Shown here piece after piece: positions 33,931-41,810 of a DNA stretch of 64,000 nucleotides. The notes beneath the pieces were generated by a model. It saw nothing but the letters and a program-made list of their open reading frames with translations, was not told the DNA's origin and did no database searches. The stretch covers positions 254,001-318,000 of the forward strand of contig CAJNDS010002074.1 in NCBI GenBank assembly GCA_905221605.1, read 5' to 3'. The position numbers and the translations under genes were made by a program. Source of the DNA: Symbiodinium natans (lineage: Eukaryota > Sar > Dinophyceae > Suessiales > Symbiodiniaceae). The stretch's first letter is position 1. Every line of letters begins with the position of its first letter.

Positions 33931-36900
33931 TGAGAGAGAGGGAGAGAGAGAGTGAGAGAGAGGGAGAGAGAGACTTTGTTCTGGCGAACTCTCGGCATAC
34001 CCTTGGTTTGGGTTTCCAAGACGCTGCTTTCCTGCTGTTCCTTGATTTGCGTCATTGCAGACCATTGCCCAGCGGTCATGGCACACACTCGGTGCCAACG
34101 ACTACAAAGCATCCTCTAACAGCTGGTGCATATGACACCTCCCCTCTGTTAAACAAGAATGACGGCAAAGAAATACTGGCAGTAACCATGAGAGTCAAGG
34201 TCCTTATTATACGGGAATCCTGCGATTTGGGAGACTATGTTAAGGGTCCCTATTTAAGGGTTTACGAAAATAGGGGATCCCTAACATAGACCCCAGATGG
34301 TAAGATTCCCTTTTTCAAAACCCAAGACCAATTTCGCAAACCCCATTCTCTAAACCCTAAACCTTAAACCCTGAACCCTAAACCATAAAACCCAAAACGT
34401 AAACCCCCATAAATAAGGCGGTGTGTTGGGTAGTGAAGGCTTGGGCCTCTCGCGGAGCGGCCGATGGCAGCAGGGTGACCGTCGGAAGCTCCTTGTGGTG
34501 GTGTTGGCTTCGGGTTTCAGGGGAAGTTGAGGGTTTGATGGTTTTAGGGTTTTAGGGTTTTAGGGTTTTGGGGTTTAGGGGTTTTAGGGATTACGGGTTT
34601 TTGGGGGTTAGGGTTTTAGGGTTTAGGGCTTTAGGGTTTTTAGGGTTTCGGGTTTAGGGGTTTTAGGGCTTGGGTTTTTGGGGTTCGGGCCTAGGCGGGC
34701 TCCAGGCTTGAAAACCTTGAGGGTTTGTTGTGCTCAGCTCCTCCATCAAGGCATCTGCAATGCCCGAGCTCAAGGACCAAATCGGGGCCAGACCTGAGAC
34801 TTCAGCTCAAAGGCCTACCCCCCCCCCCCCCTATGGATGCGAGAACTCTGTAGCCGGCAAGACAAAAAAGCACGGCGCAGCCGAAGGTCGGCTACCCGTC
34901 CGAGCACAACCTTGCCATCTTGGGAGCTGCAGCCGACATCAGCAAAGCAGGGAGATTCTCAGATGACGCCTGCAGCGCCTCCCTCAGGACGATGGTTCGG
35001 CTCTCTTCTGTGAAGGTCGGGCCTCACCCATGGGATTGTCGAGGGTCCATGGGGTTCCCTAAGCAAGCCTTGCTCTCACAGGCAAGCCTTCCCAGCGAAA
35101 GTCTCGCAAGATGCTACGAGCACATTACATTTTGCATCCCTCCTCTGCGGGCGCAAGCAAGAAATCTAATCCCTAAAGCGTGGGCGCCCGGCTCAGCACC
35201 AGGTTCGCCAAGCGCAGCCGCGAACACCACCGAAGCAGGTCTCGCCTGGGCGTTGAAAAAAATTGGCATCATCGGCCACTGAATTCCGAAGAAACATTTT
35301 ATGGACAAAATATACACTTTCACAAAGAGAAGCAAACATTCCGTCACCTCGCAGATCTGTAGCAGTCACTTGGGAGCCGCGCGGTCCTGTGGCTGGCAGG
35401 CCACCAAGCATGGCCCGTGACCCGGCCTCCTCTGCAGCCAGGCGCCTCAAAGTCTGATTCCGCTGTATTCCGCTGCTCACAGTGGCTGCTTGCTGCTACA
35501 AAACCATAATGTAAAGCTGTGTTCTGGTTCTAACCCTAAACCCTAAACCCTAAACCCTAAACCCCTAAACCCTAAACCCTAAACCCTAAACCCTAAACCC
35601 TAAACCCTAAACCCTAAACCTACGTGCTCTGGTAGAGAGGAAAGGAACTCTCATTCTCACAGACGGCCCCAGGCCGGGCTTCGCACAGCGCCGAGGCCGA
35701 ATCCAACAACTGGGCCTGGATGGGCGCAAGCTCCGGGAACAAGCCTGGCAAAGACTTCAACAGATGTTCGAAACCGGTAAAAAAACATCAATAGAAACAT
35801 TAATATTTATATTTATATTTATATTAGTATTAATTTTAATGTAATTTTAAATTTTAATGTTAATTTCAATTTTAGTTTTATTGTTAATATTAATATTAAT
35901 ATCAATAATAATAATAAGAAGAAGAAGATATATATATACATATATATATAAGGGCTTCTGACTCAAGTGCCATTTTCCGTTTCATGTGGTGGTGCACCTG
36001 TGATCAGCTCAGCTAAGTGAAGCTCTTGAAGTGGTGCCACCCAGACCTAGCACGGTCGAACAGACAACGGAGTTCGAAGCAGCAAAACAGCATAAGGATG
36101 TCAAATCGTCTAATGTGGGAACAAACACTACGGTTTTTAACCTCCGGGGATCCCGCCCGCATCCAAGCTGTGACAAGCTGCGGTACCTCAGAAGATGCGA
36201 AACGTTTCACATGACATTGCATCCGATCTGAGGTATGCTGAAGTACTCAAGGGTCTGAAAACCATCAAGGCCATCGCGCGGCCCCTTGCACCAGGATCTC
36301 CCGCAAGCAAGTCATCCATCTCGTGTTCAATGCCAGATCCACCTGTCACAAGGTCAGACCATGGGCTACAATGCTCATTAACCTTCTGAGGCCCAACAAT
36401 AAAAGCATCGGGTGCTGCGAGAGCATTCTTCTGAAGCCCACGGCGGCCTGCTTTTTCGGCGACTGCCGGCGGCCTTGTGGCAGCATCCTCGCGCAGGAGG
36501 CATGAGCAGAGGCATGAGCATTGATATATAAAAAGAAAAAGGACGCCTCGGCTTCGCCTTCTTTCGTTTCGTGCGACGACCAGCGACTTAGCTGACTAGT
36601 CTGAGACAAAAGAGCCGCACAACAGAGGAGGTCTCAGTTGCTGACACCGGCTCAGAGCCGCAGGACAGTGTACCGAAGAGCTGGAAGTCCTCTGCGATCT
36701 TGTCATCCATCTTAACATCTGCCGTGTGTTGCGCTGCACACCAGCCTTGTGCGCATCGAGACTCTGATTTCGGTCGGGAATCACCTGAGCAGAAACGACA
36801 TCCAGCGCGCATCTTCTCGCGATATGCTTGGCTAGCTGGGTGAGCGAGCCAAACGACGCGCGTCGGAGAGAGGCAGCAACGCAGCTAGCACCTTGCTGGG

Positions 36901-37650
36901 CGTGGCATCTTGTCTCCACCGTTGGCAAGAGTCAACTGTAATGCACGTTGTCAAGGATCCGCGGCCTCAGCGGGAACTCTGTCCACATCTTCCAACACCA
37001 ACCACCTGCCGAAACATGGCTTGCACAACAACTTTGACAGAGAACACGACGACCACAGGCGAGAGCAAGTGCACATGACATGGGAGCTGCTGCCTGCCCT
37101 TTTGAAGGGCTTCCGTCACAACGCCCGGCCGCCAGACAAACTCTCCGACCTGAACTAGCCACGCACATAGAGCCCAGATGCGAATCCAAACCCATCCACT
37201 CTAAACATCCGAAAGATTCAAAGCCTACTGAGTCATTTTCTGACCTACGGAAATCTGCGAACGAGGCCGAGCTCGAGGCGGTCTCACCGCAAACATACGC
37301 GCCGAGCAACATCTTGATGTCAGTCCTCAGGCTTCGTAAGGCGCTTCAGCTAAGGGGACTTCTGAAAGCAACAACAAGGCCCCTTGGTCTCCGACTGCTC
37401 ATCACAGAACAAGAAAACCTGAGTTCACATGAGTTCACTACGGCTGCGGAAGTGACCCCCTGCAAGGCACAGCGTGAGGAGGCGACAGGTTCCAGCTGTC
37501 CCATCAACTCTGCCTAGATGTCACAAAACGATGGGATGCAGATGGCCGCAGAATTCTGGGTGCACACTCTGAGCTCTTGGCAGCCCTTCTTAGGAAGCAG
37601 GTCTTCCCCACCCCGGTGGGGCCGCTCACCAGCACCGGATTTCCAGTGCC
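13730..37650 (-). CDS. MDN1: Midasin (MDN1/Rea1), giant AAA+ ATPase gene, modules AAA1-AAA5
   Basis: Midasin is a dynein-like ATPase with six AAA+ modules. It strips assembly factors from pre-60S ribosomal particles in the nucleolus and nucleoplasm. Exons on the minus strand encode, in the correct order, AAA1 (37644-36640), AAA2 (32841-28178), AAA3 and AAA4 (mostly one exon, 23738-21456) and AAA5 (15095-13730). Each module shows its own family signatures, described in the separate entries. Collinear order across about 24 kb argues for one real gene and against scattered pseudogene pieces. The 5' part lies right of 37.65 kb and is not conserved enough to recognise. AAA6, the long linker, the acidic region and the C-terminal MIDAS domain were not found to the left. 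Introns contain telomere-like arrays, AT-rich islands, purine tracts and apparently other genes. Several introns begin with GC or GA. Not every linking exon between modules was identified. Confidence 0.85.
15634..15963 (-). CDS. Candidate small secreted protein inside a midasin intron
   Basis: The ATG at 15963 opens MGSHWVFLMVTVTSLLSYSF, a plausible signal peptide, in a 109-residue frame. The C-terminal part has four cysteines (DCYSAKGFC ... APCHAKEGC) and ends in a basic tail, KKKRRR. No family is recognised. It lies about 540 bases 5' of the AAA5 Walker A exon on the same strand and about 120 bases 3' of a telomere-like array, so it may be a nested gene or only a chance frame. Confidence 0.25.
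   Translation of the reverse strand: MGSHWVFLMVTVTSLLSYSFNWARGAGADPKVVASMFRRKGSKGPHGEERHLHSTWIRSEGAASANHGSQFSLGDCYSAKGFCKPIRRHVDAPCHAKEGCLTWKKKRRR
16081..16133. repeat. Interstitial telomere-like array (CCCTAAA)
   Basis: Seven near-perfect CCCTAAA units inside a midasin intron. Confidence 0.95.
16210..16362. other. AT-rich island with ACATAC/TATA repeats
   Basis: ACATAC-type runs and long TATATA tracts directly abut the next telomere-like array, a pairing also seen near 35.5-35.96 kb. Confidence 0.8.
16363..16427. repeat. Interstitial telomere-like array (CCCTAAA)
   Basis: About eight units, the last ones degenerate (CCCGAAA, CCCGTAA). Confidence 0.9.
16548..16618. repeat. Interstitial telomere-like array (TTTAGGG, degenerate)
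   Basis: About eight G-rich units. The strand is opposite to the array 120 bases to the left, so the two face each other as an inverted pair. Confidence 0.9.
16940..17240. other. AT-rich island (TATA and ACATA tracts)
   Basis: Mostly ATGTATATAT-type alternation. No gene signal. Confidence 0.75.
17600..18050. other. AT-rich island with (AATTT)n and ACAATACA repeats
   Basis: Contains TTTAATTTAATTTAATTTAA at about 17989-18008, several ATATAT runs and an ACAATACAACGCAATGCAAC-type stretch near 17800-17860. No gene signal. Confidence 0.75.
18178..18295. repeat. Polypurine tract (GAAGGAGA)n
   Basis: A 118-base, almost pure purine strand made of 8-base GAAGGAGA units grading into GGAAAGGAGA. It may form triplex (H-DNA). 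The long Arg/Glu frame on plus and the Ser/Phe frame on minus are products of the repeat. Confidence 0.95.
18450..18545. other. Small AT-rich patch
   Basis: TATATTATACT repeats over about 95 bases between two GC-rich segments. Confidence 0.6.
18645..18752. repeat. Interstitial telomere-like array (CCCTTAAA/CCCTCAAA variants)
   Basis: About fourteen units with a distinct octamer form, CCCTTAAA, in seven or more successive copies. This variant must have amplified locally after the heptamer was placed. Confidence 0.9.
19055..20100 (-). CDS. Candidate two-exon secreted protein of unknown family inside a midasin intron
   Basis: The ATG at 20100 opens MRSRLLLPFLAAAVLTSGL, a good signal peptide, then TFFGRSSQSSGAVEAFLEDL to about 19894. 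A second coding-like frame at 19055-19480 reads IFQLQDAALTASALLEGLKD, then FFPDLRIWLEMQLDKNLRIS and AGLDAVTCPSLKSVSQEEYY, ending at a stop at 19055. Both are on minus, 400 bases apart, with a telomere-like array (19496-19633) in the presumed intron. The amphipathic leucine spacing looks like real protein, but no family is recognised and the splice link is assumed. It lies between the midasin AAA4 and AAA5 exons. Function unknown. Confidence 0.35.
19496..19633. repeat. Interstitial telomere-like array (TTTAGGG with TATGAGGG variants)
   Basis: G-rich strand on plus. Units of GGGTTTAGGG alternate with a longer GGGGTATGAGGGTT unit, giving a mixed higher-order pattern. Confidence 0.9.
20118..20180. 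repeat. Short tandem CCTCCCTGAACC repeat
   Basis: Four imperfect copies of CCCTCCCTGAA just 5' (minus strand) of the candidate signal-peptide exon. Confidence 0.7.
21456..23880 (-). CDS. MDN1: Midasin AAA3 and AAA4, long exon plus preceding small exon
   Basis: The small exon ending at 23815 encodes DPDKGWINVEGYWIK. A 76-base GC-AG intron (23739-23814) joins it to an open exon from 23738 (AGPQKIEVEGAHRDFVITNS) to 21456. Counting from the Val of VEGAHR (GTG at 23717; not a true start), AAA3 has Walker A LLEGPTSAGKTSL near residue 33-45. It also has RINNHEHTDLQEYVG, Walker B WVVLDELNLAPSEVLEALNR near 97 and RAFRNRFTE near 162. AAA4 has Walker A ALLVGETGGGKTM near 337, LNCHQQTETSDFIGSLRPVR, Walker B AFLVDEISLAEDSVLERLNS near 520 and LFATMNPGGDFGKRELSPAL with RNRFTE near 580. 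All nucleotide-binding residues look intact. The frame ends in a stop at 21456, which should lie in the following intron if the gene continues to AAA5. This 2.28-kb exon is far longer than the other midasin exons here. Confidence 0.95.
24000..26041. other. Large midasin intron segment without a firmly supported gene
   Basis: Minus frame 23760-24350 contains coding-like text (TLDLPSSRIVEDHIQQARSF) that could be a midasin linker exon. On plus, 24835-25080 reads through two hydrophobic stretches (WFWILLPVLFAVLQGAL and ALQVAANLCWALGAAVLGF). Neither could be assigned. Confidence 0.35.
26042..26106. repeat. Interstitial telomere-like array (CCCTAAA, short)
   Basis: About five units, interrupted by CTACTAAAGTTCCTTTA. 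Confidence 0.85.
27530..27715 (-). CDS. Possible C1-type zinc-binding exon pair, unassigned
   Basis: Minus-strand text at 27630-27715 reads HIPREVFVVPTWCDVCKGVL, close to the start of phorbol-ester/diacylglycerol (C1) domains (His, then PTWCDxCxG). After an apparent intron, 27537-27583 reads VGHGFQCAGACQLRL, which could supply the next Cys pair, although the spacing is C-x3-C where C1 domains have C-x2-C. The remaining His and Cys were not found. It lies between the midasin AAA2 and AAA3 exons, so it would belong to a nested gene or be a decayed fragment. Confidence 0.3.
28178..32841 (-). CDS. MDN1: Midasin AAA2 exons
   Basis: Exon 32783-32841 reads GQALASAIRADEPVLLVG and stops one base into the Gly codon. 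After a 317-base GC-AG intron (32466-32782) the next exon begins DTGTGKTSVVQHIGRLLGQ, so the intron cuts the Walker A loop. About 32260-32345: VLVYNFNEQSESTELIGGFR. About 32030-32110: KVELFCSTFEKSFSRRKNAC. About 31655-31690: a weaker LIQVVQKAKAL match. About 29755-29815: EVLDEINLAPSDLLQRVQ (Walker B). About 28178-28228: ELPPGIRARFTEIFVDE (arginine finger). All match midasin AAA2 (LLVGETGTGKT, NMNQQSD.ADLLGG, FSKKxN, LLDEVNLA, LPPGIRxRFTE). The intron between the third-last and second-last exons, about 1.8 kb, contains the complete TPR gene 30051-30749. Confidence 0.87.
29741..29830 (-). CDS. MDN1: Midasin AAA2 Walker B exon
   Basis: Isolated exon reading LLEQSAEVLDEINLAPSDLL and then QRVQ. 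The first Walker B residue before Leu-Asp-Glu is Val where most homologues have Leu or Ile. The intron 5' to it holds the nested TPR gene. Confidence 0.75.
   Translation of the reverse strand, partial: RGFCWSRVPRCWMRSTWPLQISFSECRVS
30051..30749 (-). CDS. Intronless TPR (kinesin-light-chain-like) protein with N-terminal targeting/signal segment, nested in midasin intron
   Basis: Complete 232-residue frame from an ATG at 30749 to a stop at 30051. Residues 1-25 (RRPSSFLAVLACYAVFPPTF) form a hydrophobic signal or plastid-leader segment, followed by a basic stretch. From about 68 there are four TPR-like helix pairs: IAFFDKAKEYRDAGNNAKAV, CSDLATTYLDLDKRDRAEEL, CLRNLARLKRALGDIQETEA and LRSLASLYQEQGRMELLQPI. 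These are spaced like kinesin light chain/TPR_10-12 repeats. Such domains bind peptides or scaffold complexes; the partner is unknown. It lies wholly inside the midasin intron between the AAA2 LIQVVQKAKAL and Walker B exons, on the same strand. It is intronless, unlike its host, which suggests insertion of a reverse-transcribed mRNA. A short telomere-like patch lies about 150 bases 5' of the start. Confidence 0.75.
   Translation of the reverse strand: MLARRPSSFLAVLACYAVFPPTFFGEGVRRVGVSRFAKGFGNLEPTAKTEEQQFKTKKGLKSTKAAIAFFDKAKEYRDAGNNAKAVQMFRKARVAIAKAAGKGSKDYARVCSDLATTYLDLDKRDRAEELYQESRKAFEVAVGRNDGEYAGCLRNLARLKRALGDIQETEALLKEASHIYSGDLSRFHEEYALTLRSLASLYQEQGRMELLQPILLQEQRVRTLAASLGGRR
30895..30918. 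repeat. Short telomere-like patch (CCCTAAA)3
   Basis: Three units of CCCTAAA, 146 bases upstream of the TPR gene start. Confidence 0.9.
31020..31235. other. AT-rich island
   Basis: ACAATATAAG and AATATACTAA motifs dominate. It lies upstream of the nested TPR gene and could include its promoter, but no defined motif stands out. Confidence 0.65.
32520..32605. repeat. G-rich tandem repeat (GGGCCTTCGGGCCTTGG)n inside the P-loop intron
   Basis: Five to six imperfect copies of GGGGCCTTCGGGCCTT. A second array, (TTGGGCCC)3, at 32754-32777 lies next to the GC donor of the same 317-base intron. Confidence 0.85.
32843..32923. repeat. Interstitial telomere-like array (TTTAGGG)
   Basis: About eleven units; the last eight are nearly perfect TTTAGGG. 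It begins within a few bases of the 5' edge of the AAA2 exon at 32783-32841. Confidence 0.95.
33147..33229. repeat. Interstitial telomere-like array (TTTAGGG)
   Basis: About twelve units, with GGGCTTAGGG variants repeated three times. Confidence 0.95.
33886..33972. repeat. (GA)n microsatellite
   Basis: GAGAGA run with a few T substitutions. The long Arg/Glu and Ser/Leu frames across it are artefacts. Confidence 0.95.
34349..34410. repeat. Degenerate telomere-like patch (CCCTAAA)
   Basis: About seven units with CCTTAAA, CCATAAA and CCCAAAA variants. Confidence 0.8.
34505..34690. repeat. Degenerate telomere-like array (TTTTAGGG)
   Basis: About twenty G-rich units dominated by the octamer TTTTAGGG. 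It is inverted relative to the patch at 34349. Confidence 0.85.
35532..35622. repeat. Interstitial telomere-like array (CCCTAAA), cleanest in window
   Basis: Thirteen units, all perfect except one CCCCTAAA. Confidence 0.97.
35785..35962. other. AT-rich island with TTAATATTTA and AATAATAAG tracts
   Basis: Almost pure A/T, with ATTTATATTTATATT and AATAATAATAAGAAGAAG runs, about 160 bases from the cleanest telomere-like array. Confidence 0.8.
36640..37644 (-). CDS. MDN1: Midasin AAA1 exons
   Basis: About 37579-37644: NPVLVSGPTGVGKTCFLRRA (Walker A). About 37270-37327: TDIKMLLGAYVCGE, equivalent to the family's DSKTLLGxY segment. About 36970-37006: WLVLEDVDRVPAE, the divergent Walker B of AAA1 (family WILLEDID), with a GC donor after the Glu codon. 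From 36891 down: VLAALLPLSDARRL, continuing the helix across the join. About 36640-36725: KMDDKIAEDFQLFGT, equivalent to the family's VAPGFQxFAT. The match to AAA1, with its ED-type Walker B, is specific. The exon for the rest of the module (arginine finger) and anything 5' of 37.65 kb were not identified. Confidence 0.8.
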
Positions 37651-38209
37651 TACGCAGAACGGCCGACGTGGGTTTAGGGTCGGCATCGGCATGGGTCGAC
37701 ACAAACCCACGCGCCAGGTTGGGACCTGCTGCGCGTAACCTCGAACTAAGTCCACCTCTGAAGCAAATAGAATCCATGAGATGTAAGTCAGGTACTGAGA
37801 TAAAGCAGCACGTATGTCGGGCATGTACCCGGAGACACACCACAGCAATCCAACTCGACTTCAGCGCTCCAGTCCTATCTTTTACCTTGTTGCAGGCTTC
37901 GTCTATGGCAGATAGTTCGAAACAGGACTTCTGAATCAGGCTTCTTATCGGAAATGCATGTTCGCTTGAGCACGTTACCTGGACCCTGCCCGGATCAGCT
38001 TCAGTAACCACTTTCGTGCCTATGGCAAGCAACAGCTGCCGCATCGCCTTGGCACAGTGCACCCAACGCACCCCACGCACCCACAAGAACCAGCAGCAAA
38101 CTCTGCGAATTCCGGAAGGCTTCAGGCCCGTCGAGCCATGAAAACAAACATCTGCATGAAACATCGTACTGTATCCGCGCCACCTGTGAGGCAGGGCCCG
38201 TGGAGACAA

Positions 38210-41162
38210 AGCGGAGCCGCTGGGGAAGGTCAGGATTCACCACCTCTGAGCATGGACATGCTGAGAACCATCGCATCGTCTAGCACCACTGCCGATTCAC
38301 GCGCATTCGCGCGACCGGGACAGGCCTTAAATCGGACCCCGTGCCGACACCTCACCTCAGGGCACAACATCTGTCCCATCTTGACAAGCATCCAAAAGGA
38401 AAATGGAAATGTATGGCACACTGAGGCAAGCGACAGCATCGGCCGGCGCATCCCAACTCAAGCCGGACAGATTCGCCTTCCAGAGGCGAAGTAGCGGCCA
38501 CGTCTGGCTCACACACTTTTCTGCTTGACACTTGGCCTGCTCGTCCCCATCGTCCCCATCTTCATCGAGCACCAGAGACCTCTCTTTTCAGGTGTCCACA
38601 CAAGATGACATCGCACCGCCATGCACTGCCATGCACTTGGCTAAAGATGCATAGGCCGCTGCTTCAGAGCTGAGTGCACCTCCACCTGCAAGCCTGGGCC
38701 ACAGCATCAAGAATTGCCTTTTTTGCACGTAGAGCAGTTTAGACGTGCTGTCAGTAGACCTGTTCCCCTTTCAGCCCATACCAGCGTCAGCGAAGCACAG
38801 TCAGAGGGTCACCGAAGTGAGCTGCAACAGTTCCCATTCTGTGCTTGCCTCTTTTCCCTCCACCATTGGCACCACTCGAGGGCTTTCTCCGCCTTTCAGA
38901 AGGGGAGAACACAAGGGCAAACTGCGGGCAAACTTTTCAGCAAACTCCGACGACTCACGACAACAGGGGACTCATGCCTGCTGACAACGCTCCCGTATCG
39001 TTTACCATCCTTTACCAATCATGGCCCCGCCTGCGCGGCGCCATGTGCAAGCCCTCGTAATCATGTGTGCGCGTGCTATTCAGCCAACCCTTCTTGTCAG
39101 GCTACGACTTGGTGCTCTGCTGGCCTTTCTGCTCGTCAAGCACAATGCAAGGTTTGGGGTTGTTCTTGTTTTCACAGCCACCATGCCCATGGCAGCGTCT
39201 TCTGCGATCCTACGATGAAAGGCAACTAAGCAAGGAGCGTGATCGAAGTGGGGCACGGCTCAAGGGCAGGGGGACCCGTGTGATGTAGAAAACCCACGGG
39301 CTGTTTACAACAGCGAGCCGCGAAGCTTGTACATATGCCACTCAGAACTTCAGCGTCAGCAAGTCCAGCACCACTTTCGAGCCGTGCACCGATCTACCTG
39401 CAACAGACACTCGGTCAGCATAGCAAGTCCACACAAGGTGGAACATCAACGTCGTATTAATGCTAGGGCACTCTCCGCTGTTGAACGGTCCAAGAGGCTT
39501 CTTGTAAACCAAGGTTTTCCATGTGTCACTCTCTTCACCTTAGATTCAAAGTCTCACACGATGCAGACACAGTAGCAGGCAAGCTCAGGCAAGCTGCATC
39601 CCTGCGCCACTTTAGCTACTTGCAGAACAGCGACATGACGGCTCATCCAAGCCGAAAAGCACAAAGCACAGCCCTTTTCCTAGGATCCAGCGAGATAGGT
39701 TTGCAGCTTCTCTTCTTGCGGCCTCGAACTACCTCACAGACTTCTAATCGTGACCTTTGCTCTGGACAAATTCCTCATGTGCCGGCTGTACTTCTGCAAG
39801 GTCTCCGTTGCCCTTCTCCTTGTAGAGGATGGCATCGCACTCCTCTGACTCGCTTGTCACAGCCCAGAAGAAAGATTAAAGATTGGGTACTTGCGATTGT
39901 CATGCCTCTAGCTGACTCTAGCTCTTCCTCTCATTTTCTCATTCTCTCCCCGCCTTCGGTTCAACCTCGCGTTTCTCTTCCAAACCTGGCGCGTGCAGCG
40001 GAGTTTAAGGTGGACGTGGGTGATATTGGCGAACCGACGTTCCCAGATTATTGCTCACGTTAGGTGCTGTTGCAGCCAGGCAACACTTTGTCTTGCAATC
40101 TGTGAGGGAGACAGTGCCTGCACAAACTCGGGCTGCAGATGCAACAACTCGCATGACACGTGTGCGCTGCAAGCAACTGCCTCGTGCAGATCTTGCTGTG
40201 CTGAAACACTTGGTCTTTTCTTTGGTGTCCCAAGAGGAGAGTGCTTTCTCCATGATCTTCTTTGCGAAGGGGCTGCTTTCCTGGGCCAAGCTGCCCTCTG
40301 CCCTCATAGTGCCAAGAAACGTGCAGCTCGAGCTCTTCTCTCAGCCAGGTCTCCCTGGCTTTGCCAAGCAACATCCCCTCTGATGCAGTCCCAGGCCTTT
40401 GGACGACCAGATCCATCAACAGCTCACGAAACAACAAGCATGAAGGGAACAGATGAGAACAGCTGGAAGTCTGACACATGTGTTTGAGAATTCAGAACGC
40501 TGACCCAGCAGGCGCTGCAGCATGCAACACAGTGCATCCAAGATCCTCGAGCAGCAGGAATGCAGCTCCTCCAAACAAGGAGCAGGGTGTTCAGCACCCG
40601 AATCTGGGCTGCTAGGCGATATGCATGCTGCGGTTAGGCAACCCACAGTCCGGGCGGTCGTTCGAGGCAGGCGATGCCTTGCTGCCGGACTGCGTAACGC
40701 AGATCGGTCTCGTTGTGGAGCCTCAGCAGCAACAAAGCGGCTTTGAGCCCTCGTGTGCCCGCCCCTCTGTTCCGCAAGCCCCCGATTGCTTCCGACAAAA
40801 ACAGAAGATGGTGCCATGCAGCAGTCACACGGGGTCTCCAAGAAGGCCGCACAGCTTGCCGTGGAGAAATCAAAACAAGCCTGAGCAAGACACGCACCCC
40901 TCGTACCAAAGAAGCTGCATTCCTACAACCAGACCCAGCTGCTCAGTGTAAAAAAAACTAAAGCTGTGTCAATGACAGCAGCGAATGGAGCAAAAACAAA
41001 GCCAGGCGCCAGAAACTGCGGCCCCGCGGCAATTGCAGACCGCCGAGTCGTGTCGACACACGTGAAAGGATCAATTGTGCCAGTATTTGCTCTGGGCTGC
41101 GATCCTTGGAATTCGGCATACATCTTGCTCTGTTGCAGCTATAGCTCGGTTGCAGCTACAGC
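38210..41162. other. No supported gene; may include upstream midasin exons
   Basis: Several short open frames on both strands, without domain or signal-peptide support. Minus frame 40005-40307 contains KKIMEKALSSWDTKEKTKC, which looks coding-like but is unassigned. Confidence 0.4.
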
Positions 41163-41456
41163 CTACAGCTGCCAGTAGCAGGACACAGCTAAGCAGTACG
41201 ATCCCGAGATGCTCCATGTCTCGTCACCGTCCAGGGCCAGCTCTTCTGAATCCATGTTCAGCAGATCCGTCGCCCCAAAACTGTCTGAACCAAAGATTGT
41301 CTGGGCAATGGACGGGTCGTCTACGTCTGAATGGAACGGGATGCTGTCATCGAAGGGGCTTCCGAAATCTCCTCCAAACGTCTGCGCGGCATCCACCACC
41401 GCTATGATTGCCAGGACATGCAGGAACTTTCCTGCAATGAAAGAACCATCAGGCAT
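41163..41456 (-). CDS. Candidate secreted acidic protein or first exon
   Basis: The ATG at 41456 opens MPDGSFIAGKFLHVLAIIAV, then VDAAQ, a plausible signal peptide with cleavage after Ala-Gln. A low-charge-to-acidic stretch rich in Asp, Phe and Ser follows (FGGDFGSPFDDS, DSFGATDLLNMDSEE). The frame is 97 residues. It lies about 350 bases 3' of the VTT-domain gene on the same strand. No family is recognised. The composition and leader make a real gene more likely than chance, but the 3' end may be spliced. Confidence 0.4.
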   Translation of the reverse strand: MPDGSFIAGKFLHVLAIIAVVDAAQTFGGDFGSPFDDSIPFHSDVDDPSIAQTIFGSDSFGATDLLNMDSEELALDGDETWSISGSYCLAVSCYWQL

Positions 41457-41810
41457 CGGACTCGTCTACATGGAACTGCACAGAGCAGACAATTGGAGCT
41501 CGGCCCAGATCCTTGAGCCGTTCTGCGCATTAGACAGCAAACATGCCTCAACATGCCTCAACCACTTCACAGCGGCAGTGCATGATCCGTGCGAGACACG
41601 GTGGTCAGCTGCATTGAAAGCGAAAGCTTTGCAGACTTCTCAAGTACACCTTCGGTGCTGCTGATGCCGTTGAGGACTTTCCGGAGTCCCTTTGTGCAAC
41701 CTTTCATGCTGTGGCGAGGACGCGCTGTGCAACCACACAGGTCAAGCGTGCACCAGCCGCAAGTGTGAAACTGCTACTCCGGGAGTACAACTGCTACAAG
41801 GGCTTTGATT

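Noticed and set aside
33738-34289. 183-residue plus frame with an (RE)n core
   Set aside because: The core is the GA microsatellite; the flanks show no domain.
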